A stretch of 9,566 nt of DNA, from positions 1 through 9,566 of the forward strand of contig JAQVSH010000057.1 in assembly GCA_028700615.1 (NCBI GenBank), written 5' to 3'. Within the stretch, counting starts at the first letter, position 1, and the number at the start of each line of letters is the position of its first letter. The DNA is from Bacteroidales bacterium. Its GTDB lineage: Bacteria > Bacteroidota > Bacteroidia > Bacteroidales > UBA4181. The notes under the pieces were generated by a model, which made no database searches, was not told the origin of the DNA, and was given only the letters and a program-made list of their open reading frames with translations. The position numbers and the translations under genes are program-made. Below are positions 1-6,408 of this stretch, piece by piece.

Positions 1-882
1 TATCCTTCAAATCAACAAGGGGTGATTGATAAATTCTTAACTGAAGGACTGATAGTTAAAGATAAATTTACTTTTAGTATAACAAAACTGGGGGCTATAC
101 TTTTTGCTAAAAACCTTACTGATTTTGAAGCCGTACATCGCAAATCGGTAAGGGTGATAGTGTACAAAGGGAAAAATAAAATCGAAACCATAAGAGAACA
201 AATTGGCAGTAAGGGATATGCCGTTGGCTTTGAGGGGCTTGTTGATTGGATTAATAGTCAGTTGCCTGCTAACGAAGAAATAGGTAAAGCCTTAAGGAAA
301 GAAACCCGGATGTATCCTGAAATAGCTATACGTGAACTTGTTGCCAATGCCCTTATTCATCAGAATTTTGCTGAAAAAGGGTTTCCAATGGTAGAGATTT
401 ATTCCGACCGCATTGATATATCCAACCCCGGCAATCCACTTATTAAGCCCGAACGATTTATTGATGAATATATTTCGCGTAATGAAAAACTGGCTGATTT
501 AATGCGTCGTATGGGCTTTTGCGAAGAAAAAGGCAGTGGATTAGATAAGGTTATTTTTTACAACGAGTTATTTCAACTTCCGGCTATAAATGTTGTTATT
601 GGCGAAAACAGAACTAATGTTACCATGTTTAATTATATGCCACTTAACGATATGGACAAAAAAGACAGGGTGAGGGCTTGCTATCAACACGCCTGTCTGA
701 AATACGTTTCGAACGAAAAAATGACCAATCAAAGTTTAAGAGAACGTTTTAAAATTGAAGACCATAACTATTCAATTGCTTCAAGAATTATTAGAGATGC
801 GATTGATGAAAAAGTGATTAAAGAAGATGACCCGGACAGTAAATCGAGAAAATATGCCAGCTACATACCATTTTGGGCTTAA
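1..882 (+). CDS. COG2865-type ATP-binding regulator (AlbA_2 / HATPase_c_4 family), 3' part only
   Basis: The reading frame is open from the first base, so the gene starts upstream; 293 codons are visible. The visible part contains the divergent GHKL-like ATPase (AAA_4/HATPase_c_4) region: RELVANALIHQNF begins at visible codon 111, followed by IEIYSDRIDI-like strands (here VEIYSDRIDISNPGNP) and the GSGLDKV loop at about codon 178. The last 80 residues look like a winged-helix segment (SLRERF, ASRIIRDAI), and the protein ends YIPFWA, which I take as a natural end for this family. The N-terminal AlbA_2 (Schlafen-type) domain would lie outside the window. Family members are called predicted transcriptional regulators and often sit inside type I restriction loci, as here, directly before hsdR. 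ATP binding and DNA binding are inferred from family; the target is unknown. Confidence 0.8.
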   Translation, partial: YPSNQQGVIDKFLTEGLIVKDKFTFSITKLGAILFAKNLTDFEAVHRKSVRVIVYKGKNKIETIREQIGSKGYAVGFEGLVDWINSQLPANEEIGKALRKETRMYPEIAIRELVANALIHQNFAEKGFPMVEIYSDRIDISNPGNPLIKPERFIDEYISRNEKLADLMRRMGFCEEKGSGLDKVIFYNELFQLPAINVVIGENRTNVTMFNYMPLNDMDKKDRVRACYQHACLKYVSNEKMTNQSLRERFKIEDHNYSIASRIIRDAIDEKVIKEDDPDSKSRKYASYIPFWA

Positions 883-886
883 AAGC

Positions 887-1038
887 TTATTTGATGATTA
901 TTTGACAACCTCAAAATTCTTATGTGATAGTTATGTGACAGGGGATATTGTCAGATTGCTTAAAACCCAGAATATCAATATTTTCTTATGTGATGGTCAT
1001 GTGATTAGCATCCCGATTTTATTTGATGGTCATTTGAT
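887..1038 (+). repeat. Phased 11-bp/33-bp direct-repeat array upstream of hsdR (putative operator)
   Basis: Eight copies of a 9-bp half-site, consensus TYATKTGAY, start at 887, 898, 920, 931, 986, 997, 1019 and 1030. Every offset from the first is a multiple of 11 (0, 11, 33, 44, 99, 110, 132, 143). Two half-sites plus 11 variable bases form a 33-bp unit; units start at 887, 920, 986 and 1019, and one unit-length segment (953-985) lacks the half-sites. The array starts 5 bp after the regulator stop codon and ends 12 bp before the hsdR start. Phasing near one helical turn suggests protein binding on one DNA face. A 75-codon frame (GTG/ATG-type start near 827) crosses it and reads as 11-residue repeats (LCDGHVI-like), so a peptide cannot be fully excluded, but its first part only shadows the regulator gene. 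Confidence 0.75.
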
Positions 1039-1050
1039 AAAAGAAAAGAA

Positions 1051-3441
1051 ATGAACGAAGCGGAAACAAGAGCTGAACTTATTGACCCCAGGTTAAAGGC
1101 TTGTGGTTGGGGCGTTGTAGAAGGCTCTCAAGTCCTTCGTGAGTACTATATAACCCAAGGTAAAATACAAACAGGCGGTGGGCATGGCAAAAAAGAAATT
1201 GCCGATTATGTATTGGTGTATAAAGGCATCAAACTCGCTATAGTAGAAGCCAAGAGTGATGAGATTGAAGTTGGCGAAGGTGTAATGCAAGCCAAAAAAT
1301 ACGCTCAAAAACTGCAATTAGAGACCACTTATAGCTCCAACGGAAAAAAAATTTACCAAATCTGTATGAAAACGGGCGAAGAAGGTTTGGTATCCGACTT
1401 TTTAAGCCCCGAACAACTTTGGAACAAAACATTTGCCGAGCAAAACAACTGGAGAGAGCAATTTGCCAATGTGCCGTTTGAGGATAAAAGCGGTACCTGG
1501 CAACTCAGATATTATCAGGAAATAGCTGTTAAAAATACGTTGGAAGCACTTGCAAACGGCAAAGAACGGATTTTGCTAACGCTTGCCACAGGAACAGGAA
1601 AAACGGCAATTGCTTTTCAAATTGCTTGGAAACTGTTTCAAACTCGTTGGAATTTGAATAGAGACGGCAGCCGCAGACCGAGAATTTTATTCTTAGCCGA
1701 TAGAAACATTTTAGCCGACCAAGCTTACAATTCATTTTCTGCATTTCCCGAAGATGCTTTGGTACGTATAAAACCAACCGAGATTAAGAAAAACGGAAAA
1801 GTGCCAACCAATGGCAGTATTTTCTTTACCATTTTTCAAACCTTTATGAGTGGAACGGATGCAGACGGGAAACCTGCACCGTATTTTGGCGAATATCCAG
1901 CCGACTACTTCGATTTTATCATTATTGACGAGTGCCACCGTGGCGGAGCTAATGACGAAAGCAACTGGCGTGGCATTTTGGAATATTTTAGTCCGGCTGT
2001 ACAATTGGGTTTAACCGCTACGCCCAAGCGAAAAGACAATGTGGACACTTACCGCTACTTTGGCGAACCTGTTTACATCTATTCTTTAAAAGAAGGTATC
2101 AATGACGGTTTTTTAACACCATTCAAAGTAAAACGTATTAAAACAACCTTAGACGATTACCGCTACACTTCGGACGATACTATTGTAGAGGGTGAAATTG
2201 AAGAAGGCAAACTATACGAAGAAAAAGACTTTAACCGCACCATTGAAATTGTAGAACGAGAAGCCAAGCGTGTAAATATCTTTTTGGAAGAAGCCAACCA
2301 AAATGAAAAGTCCATTATATTTTGTGCCAATCAAGCACACGCAGCATTGATTCGGGATTTGGTAAACCAAAACGCCAAAAGCAAAGGCCCATTTTATTGC
2401 GTTCGTGTAACAGCCAATGACGGAGAAGACGGCGAAAGATTGCTAAGAGAGTTTCAGGACAACGAAAAAACAATACCAACCATTCTTACTACTTCGCAGA
2501 AACTTTCCACAGGAGTTGATGCACGGAACATTCGAAACATCGTTTTGCTTCGCCCAGTTAACTCAATGATTGAGTTTAAACAAATCGTTGGACGTGGTAC
2601 ACGTTTGTTTGATGGCAAAGCATTTTTTACCATTTACGACTTTGTGGATGCTTACAAACATTTCTCTGATCCAGAATGGGACGGTGAACCGATAGAAGAA
2701 GAACCTTGTAAAATATGTGGCCAAAATCCTTGCATTTGCGAGAAAAAACCATCAAACCCTTGTCCTGTTTGTGGTCAAAGACCTTGTATTTGCATTAAAG
2801 AACCGCCACCACCTTGTTACAAATGCGGTCAAAGTCCTTGTGTATGTAAGAAAAAAGTAAAAATAAAACTCAAGAACGGAAAAGAAAGAGAAATAAAATA
2901 CATGGTATCCACTTCGTTTTGGAGTGTGGACGGAAAACCCATTTCAGCAGAAGAATTTTTGAATAATCTGTTTGGTGAATTACCTAAACTTTTCAAAGAC
3001 GAAGAAGAATTGCGGAAGCTATGGAGCACTCCGATAACCAGAAAGATTTTATTAGAGAATATAGATGCAGCAGGGTTTCCCAAAGACGATTTGCTGACTT
3101 TGCAAAAGTTGGTTGATATGGAAAAAAGCGACTTATACGATGTGCTGGAATATGTTTTCAATGGCGACTATATCGCAATGACAAGAGAAGCGAGAGTCAA
3201 AGCAGCTGAAGCGACCATTTTCACCTTACTCAATGACAAGCAGAAAGAGTTTATTTCATTCGTATTGAGCAAATACATTGAAACAGGAGTTGACGAACTC
3301 GACCAGGAGAAACTTCCAATCTTGCTGACAAACAAGTATCAATCATTAGAAGATGCAAAAGAGATTTTGGGAGACGCGGCAAACATAAGCAGACTGTTTA
3401 TAGAGTTTCAGAAACATTTGTACAAACAGGAAGTTGCATAA
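1051..3441 (+). CDS. hsdR: Type I restriction endonuclease subunit R (HsdR, EcoEI-like)
   Basis: This 796-residue protein is the motor and nuclease subunit of a type I restriction enzyme: with HsdM and HsdS it translocates DNA using ATP and cuts away from the recognition site. The N-terminal HSDR_N nuclease has the PD-(D/E)xK pattern D52 ... E66-A-K68. The SF2 helicase follows: Walker A ATGTGKT at 179-185, DECH at 293-296, TATP at 322-325, and motif VI QIVGRGTR at 511-518. Residues 553-599 carry three Cys-rich repeats CxxCGQxPCxC, and the rest resembles the EcoEI_R_C domain. Length is close to that of EcoEI HsdR. All key catalytic residues are present, so the subunit looks intact. The ATG start is preceded by a purine-rich stretch and by the phased repeat array. 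No hsdM or hsdS follows; they are presumably upstream of the window. Confidence 0.95.
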   Translation: MNEAETRAELIDPRLKACGWGVVEGSQVLREYYITQGKIQTGGGHGKKEIADYVLVYKGIKLAIVEAKSDEIEVGEGVMQAKKYAQKLQLETTYSSNGKKIYQICMKTGEEGLVSDFLSPEQLWNKTFAEQNNWREQFANVPFEDKSGTWQLRYYQEIAVKNTLEALANGKERILLTLATGTGKTAIAFQIAWKLFQTRWNLNRDGSRRPRILFLADRNILADQAYNSFSAFPEDALVRIKPTEIKKNGKVPTNGSIFFTIFQTFMSGTDADGKPAPYFGEYPADYFDFIIIDECHRGGANDESNWRGILEYFSPAVQLGLTATPKRKDNVDTYRYFGEPVYIYSLKEGINDGFLTPFKVKRIKTTLDDYRYTSDDTIVEGEIEEGKLYEEKDFNRTIEIVEREAKRVNIFLEEANQNEKSIIFCANQAHAALIRDLVNQNAKSKGPFYCVRVTANDGEDGERLLREFQDNEKTIPTILTTSQKLSTGVDARNIRNIVLLRPVNSMIEFKQIVGRGTRLFDGKAFFTIYDFVDAYKHFSDPEWDGEPIEEEPCKICGQNPCICEKKPSNPCPVCGQRPCICIKEPPPPCYKCGQSPCVCKKKVKIKLKNGKEREIKYMVSTSFWSVDGKPISAEEFLNNLFGELPKLFKDEEELRKLWSTPITRKILLENIDAAGFPKDDLLTLQKLVDMEKSDLYDVLEYVFNGDYIAMTREARVKAAEATIFTLLNDKQKEFISFVLSKYIETGVDELDQEKLPILLTNKYQSLEDAKEILGDAANISRLFIEFQKHLYKQEVA

Positions 3442-3771
3442 TGATTGTAATAATGGCACATACAGTCCATGTAGCATAGCCCACACATTCCATGCTATAC
3501 GAACCATCGCTATAACCAAAGCTTATCAAAGATTGTGTATGTTCCAACGTACGACAGACAAGACATTGCAGCAAATTTAAAAGGCAAAAAAATGATTGAC
3601 AACAAAACGCCAATACATGAAATGCGTTATAAAACATTGGTTTTTATGTGGTTATTCAAACAGTGTTTCTCGCATCAAAGTTGGTGGTCCCTTGATGGTG
3701 AAGTGCTCCGTAATTTCCAAGGATTTCATACTACCGGCCGATATGTCTCAGTATAAAAAAATCAACCACCC
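3442..3771. other. 330-bp intergenic stretch with no convincing gene
   Basis: Between hsdR and the isochorismatase gene I see no recognisable coding sequence. An imperfect hairpin lies at 3470-3499 (TAGCAT at 3472-3477 pairing with ATGCTA at 3492-3497, extended by a G-T and a T-A pair, 14-nt loop); it has no T-tract, so it is not a standard terminator. The best small frame is 3592-3756 (54 residues, ATG, preceded by AAAAGG at good spacing), with a Trp- and Phe-rich, otherwise unfamiliar sequence. A longer version would use GTG at 3535. I cannot match it to a family and do not call it a gene. The stretch may be debris from insertion or loss of accessory genes. Confidence 0.5.
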
Positions 3772-4404
3772 ATGAAACAGATCATTTTAATTTTAGCAAT
3801 TTATTATTTAATGCCAAATTTGGGATTTTCGCAACAGCACCAAATAGGACAAAATATGAAAACAGCATTGATCATTATTGACATTCAGAATGATTATTTC
3901 GATCAAGGGACTATGCCGCTTGTCGGTTCAGACAAAGCAAGTAGTAATGCCAAATTAATTCTCGAAAGTTTTAGAGCGGATGGCTTCCCGATAATTCATA
4001 TACAACATATTGCAACAAGCCCGACAGCCACTTTTTTCCTGCCAAATACAAAAGGAGCAGAAATACATAACCATGTCAAACCCATAGGAAAGGAAAAGAT
4101 CATTGTTAAGCATTACCCAAATAGTTTTAGAGAAACGGAATTGCTTGATTATTTAAAGGGTGAAAAAATAACTAATTTGGTTATTTGTGGCATGATGACC
4201 CATATGTGCGTTGATGCAACCGCAAGAGCAGCAAAAGATTATGGTTTTAATATCCTATTGATTGGAGATGCCTGTGCGACTAAAGACCAAGAAATAAATG
4301 GACAGATTGTAAAAGCAGAAGAAGTTCAGAAAAGCTTTTTGGCCGCATTGAATTATTTCTATGCAACGGTTAAGACCACAAGTGATTATTTAAATGAGAA
4401 ATAA
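3772..4404 (+). CDS. Isochorismatase-family cysteine hydrolase with putative signal peptide
   Basis: The 210-residue protein has the isochorismatase-like hydrolase fold signature. The catalytic triad is visible as D37 (in IIDIQNDYF), K113 (in IIVKHYPNSF) and C146 (in GMMTHMCVDATAR). Family members hydrolyse amides or vinyl ethers (nicotinamidase, isochorismatase, ureidoacrylate and related amidases); the substrate cannot be told from sequence. The first 21 residues are hydrophobic and end LGFSQQ, like a Bacteroidota signal peptide, which would place the enzyme in the periplasm. This is unusual for the family. An internal ATG at 3856 (M29), preceded by AGGA seven bases upstream, would give a normal 182-residue cytosolic enzyme, so the true start, or dual starts, is undecided. 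It has no evident operon partner; the DUF3795 gene follows after 88 bp. Confidence 0.88.
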   Translation: MKQIILILAIYYLMPNLGFSQQHQIGQNMKTALIIIDIQNDYFDQGTMPLVGSDKASSNAKLILESFRADGFPIIHIQHIATSPTATFFLPNTKGAEIHNHVKPIGKEKIIVKHYPNSFRETELLDYLKGEKITNLVICGMMTHMCVDATARAAKDYGFNILLIGDACATKDQEINGQIVKAEEVQKSFLAALNYFYATVKTTSDYLNEK

Positions 4405-4492
4405 ATAAGCGTGAAAAGTTAGCGAGTATGCTAGAAAGAACAATGGGACAAAGAAGTTGAAAATGCGATTTAAAAATTAAAAAGATAGAAAT

Positions 4493-4939
4493 ATGGACAG
4501 AAAATATGCTTGTCACTGCGGCCTTTACTGTGGTAATTGTGCGGTCAAAGTAAAAGTTGAACCTGCGGCGAAAGTTTTGTATGATGAAATGAGTAAATTG
4601 GGATTTGAAGGAATTATGTCATTCTTTCCCGATGGCGAAAAATTTTGGTCGTTTCTAAAAGGCATGTCCGTTGAAGGGGTTTGTATCTCGTGTAAAGCAG
4701 GAAGTGGAAATCCGGCCTGCAAAGTCAGATTGTGTGCAAAAGAAAAAAATGTGGAAATGTGTGCATTGTGCGAAAGTTATCCTTGTGAGTATTTTAAGGA
4801 ATTTTTTGAAGGCTACCCGATGCTTAAACACGACAATGCTATTTTACGTGAGAAAGGCTGGGAGTCGTGGGGAAAACTTCAGGACGAACGCCATGAAAAA
4901 GGGTTTGGGTTTGCTTATGCTAAAGATAGCAATGAATAG
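4493..4939 (+). CDS. DUF3795 domain-containing cysteine-rich protein
   Basis: This 148-residue protein matches the DUF3795 pattern: an N-terminal CHCGLYCGNC cluster (Cys 7, 9, 13, 16) and a second cluster in residues 64-98 (Cys 64, 67, 76, 81, 90, 93, 98) that includes the family-like stretch CAKEKNVEMCALCESYPC. Eleven cysteines with CxxC spacing suggest binding of zinc or an iron-sulfur cluster, but the biochemical role of the family is unknown. No signal peptide or membrane segment is seen, so it is probably cytosolic. The ATG at 4493 is placed just before the first conserved Cys motif, as expected for a full-length member. The upstream sequence is A-rich (AAAAAGATAGAA), a weak ribosome-binding context typical of the phylum. 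Confidence 0.88.
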   Translation: MDRKYACHCGLYCGNCAVKVKVEPAAKVLYDEMSKLGFEGIMSFFPDGEKFWSFLKGMSVEGVCISCKAGSGNPACKVRLCAKEKNVEMCALCESYPCEYFKEFFEGYPMLKHDNAILREKGWESWGKLQDERHEKGFGFAYAKDSNE

Positions 4940-5074
4940 ACCTTGCCGGGGCTGAGGGCATATTTTCAGTTTCTTTCTTGTTTTTATGAATTGTATCTTG
5001 AGATGTTGGCAACCATAAAAAAGATGCCTTCACCTGTGATTTTTTGACATGATTTGTTACTAATTGGATTATAA

Positions 5075-5084
5075 AGTGTACACT
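5075..5084. promoter_or_regulatory. Perfect palindrome AGTGTACACT upstream of the sigma-factor gene
   Basis: A perfect 10-bp inverted repeat lies 37 bp before the ATG of the ECF sigma gene, inside an otherwise AT-rich 180-bp intergenic stretch (4940-5121). Its position fits an operator, but no second copy is seen and no clear TAnnTTTG promoter accompanies it. The function is inferred from position only. Confidence 0.3.
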
Positions 5085-5121
5085 ACCTGATGTATTAACC
5101 AAAGAGTAACAGAATGAATTG

Positions 5122-5622
5122 ATGACAGATCATAAAGACCAATTCCTGGATATTCTTGAAAAGAATATTGGAATTATATTGAAAATTTCAAGAGCCTATA
5201 CAACAATTGCTCAAGATCGGGAAGACTTAATCAATGATATAACTCTTGAATTGTGGAAATCCTTTAAGAGTTTCAATGGCAATTCAAAAATCTCCACCTG
5301 GGTTTATCGGGTAGCTTTGAATACAGCTATGAACTACAAAAGGGGAAAGAAGCATGATTCATTGTTCTTCTCCATCAATGAATTTAAGAAAGACGACTCC
5401 TTCCCATGGTTAATTGAACAAGATAACTCATCAGACATTGAGGTTTTATATCAATGTATAAATGAGTTGAATGAGATTAATAAAGCCATTATTTTACTCT
5501 ATCTCGACGGCAACTCACACGATGAAATATCTGATATTACCGGTATTTCCAGGACAAATGTGGGCACAAGGATTAGCCGTATTAAAGAACAAATAAAAAA
5601 TTTGGTGGTTACTAAAAATTAA
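5122..5622 (+). CDS. ECF-type RNA polymerase sigma factor (sigma-70 family)
   Basis: The 166-residue protein has the two-domain architecture of ECF sigma factors. Region 2 spans about residues 10-75 (DREDLINDITLELWKSF, then STWVYRVALNTAMNYKR, the -10-binding and core-binding part). Region 4 spans about 112-160, with a helix-turn-helix (HDEISDITGISRTNVGTRISR) that would contact the -35 element. It redirects RNA polymerase to a small regulon. The frame also allows a TTG start at 5119, directly before the ATG; I prefer the ATG at 5122. The stop is 4 bp before the next gene, which indicates a transcriptional and probably translational coupling with a membrane partner. The signal is unknown. A palindrome at 5075-5084 may be an operator. 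Confidence 0.92.
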   Translation: MTDHKDQFLDILEKNIGIILKISRAYTTIAQDREDLINDITLELWKSFKSFNGNSKISTWVYRVALNTAMNYKRGKKHDSLFFSINEFKKDDSFPWLIEQDNSSDIEVLYQCINELNEINKAIILLYLDGNSHDEISDITGISRTNVGTRISRIKEQIKNLVVTKN

Positions 5623-5626
5623 AGTC

Positions 5627-6217
5627 ATGGAATTAATAGAACTACAAAATATCTGGCAACAATACGATAAGAAAATATCAGAGAATATGAGTCTGAACAA
5701 AGAGATTCTTAGAAGAATGTTGCAATCAAAACCGGAGAAAATGATCACCCGGATTAAATTAAAAGCCGGATTTACTTTGATTTTACCCATGGTGATGATT
5801 CCGTTTATTATGGTTCGAAACGTTGTATTTCGTGATGAAATAAGTTTTTATATGGGTATTGTGTTATTTGGCAGCTTTGCTTTGATAACCTATTATTGGG
5901 CGATTAGATACTATCTATTAATTAACAAAGTGAATTTTAACAACCCGGTTACTTTGTTAAAGAAGGATATAAAACATGTTGAGAAATACAAAATTAAAAT
6001 AACAAAATTTGGTTACCTCTTTGCTCCATTTGGTATGACCGGCGTTTTCCTGATGGCAAATATTCCAATTTTATCAAAGCATTCAATATTGCCGATTACT
6101 TTAATACTTCTAGTTTTTTTATCTTCGATTTATATTACTTTTAAATACTCCATCATTGAACGTTTTGCAAAAATAAATAAGGAGATCGAAGAAATAGAGA
6201 AACTTGAAAGTGAATGA
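5627..6217 (+). CDS. Four-helix membrane protein, putative anti-sigma factor of the upstream ECF sigma
   Basis: The 196-residue protein starts with a soluble segment of about 45 residues (MELIELQNIWQQYDKKISE, a recurrent opening in Bacteroidota proteins encoded next to ECF sigma genes). Four hydrophobic helices follow at about 47-65, 74-98, 128-148 and 153-172, and then a short charged, likely helical tail (INKEIEEIEKLESE). The helices are in two pairs separated by a basic loop (100-127). It begins 4 bp after the sigma gene, so the two are almost surely one operon. By analogy with other sigma/membrane-protein pairs, it may hold the sigma factor at the inner membrane through its N-terminal segment; this is inference, as no classical anti-sigma domain (ASD, FecR, zinc HxxxCxxC) is visible. 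A strong terminator lies downstream at 6360-6385. Confidence 0.75.
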   Translation: MELIELQNIWQQYDKKISENMSLNKEILRRMLQSKPEKMITRIKLKAGFTLILPMVMIPFIMVRNVVFRDEISFYMGIVLFGSFALITYYWAIRYYLLINKVNFNNPVTLLKKDIKHVEKYKIKITKFGYLFAPFGMTGVFLMANIPILSKHSILPITLILLVFLSSIYITFKYSIIERFAKINKEIEEIEKLESE

Positions 6218-6227
6218 TTTACTAGCA

Positions 6228-6327
6228 CCCTGACAGATCCTCAGCGTAGGGGCGAAATAGCGAAGCGGGTTGAGCTGCCCCGGAGCGCAGATCCGAAGAC
6301 CCTCCTCCCAAAACCTGAGCTTCGGGA
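6228..6327. other. GC-rich intergenic block, possible dispersed repeat or structured element
   Basis: About 100 bases between two convergent genes have roughly 62% GC by hand count, far above the AT-rich genes to the left. CAGATCC occurs twice (6234 and 6288), and CCGAAG (6293-6298) can pair with CTTCGG (6320-6325). Long frames across it on the minus strand are low-complexity and resemble no protein. It could be an intergenic repeat of the genome, a small RNA, or a relic left at the junction between accessory and core DNA. Nothing in the sequence decides between these. Confidence 0.4.
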
Positions 6328-6359
6328 CTATGTGTCTAAAAGCATGATTTGTGAAAATA

Positions 6360-6385
6360 AAAAAGACCGCTTTGGCGGTCTTTTT
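6360..6385. terminator. Bidirectional rho-independent terminator
   Basis: A perfect 11-bp stem (AAAAAGACCGC at 6360-6370 with GCGGTCTTTTT at 6375-6385) encloses the 4-nt loop TTTG. The A-tract and T-tract on either side make it work in both directions. It sits between the converging sigma/membrane-protein operon (+) and the zinc peptidase gene (-) and can end both. Confidence 0.93.
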
Positions 6386-6408
6386 ATATGATTGTGGTAT
6401 GAAGTTTT

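Noticed and set aside
887..1038. CRISPR array
   Set aside because: Repeats are short, degenerate, in 11-bp register and without unique spacers of constant length; no cas genes are near.
887..1038. Iterons of a plasmid replication origin
   Set aside because: Direct phased repeats would fit, but no replication initiator is near and the surroundings are a restriction locus and chromosomal core genes.
827..1054. 75-residue frame across the repeat array
   Set aside because: Its first third overlaps the regulator gene in another frame and the rest is explained by the 33-bp DNA periodicity; no ribosome-binding site or known family supports it as a separate gene.
3472..3497. Hairpin behind hsdR as an intrinsic terminator or integron attC site
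   Set aside because: The stem core is only 6 bp, there is no T-tract, and I cannot find the paired core sites expected for attC.
3592..3756. Small frame of 54 residues with a ribosome-binding-like AAAAGG
   Set aside because: No recognisable family, unusual composition, and no neighbour that would support it; mentioned under the intergenic stretch instead.
4438..4488. Short stretch reading EQWDKEVENAI, stop, KLKR, stop, like the tail of a decayed gene
   Set aside because: Only about 16 codons with stops directly before and inside; too short to tell a gene remnant from chance.
4920..5102. Minus-strand frame of 60 residues between the DUF3795 and sigma genes
   Set aside because: It runs into the end of the DUF3795 gene, has no start context and no family resemblance; the region is better read as spacer and promoter DNA.
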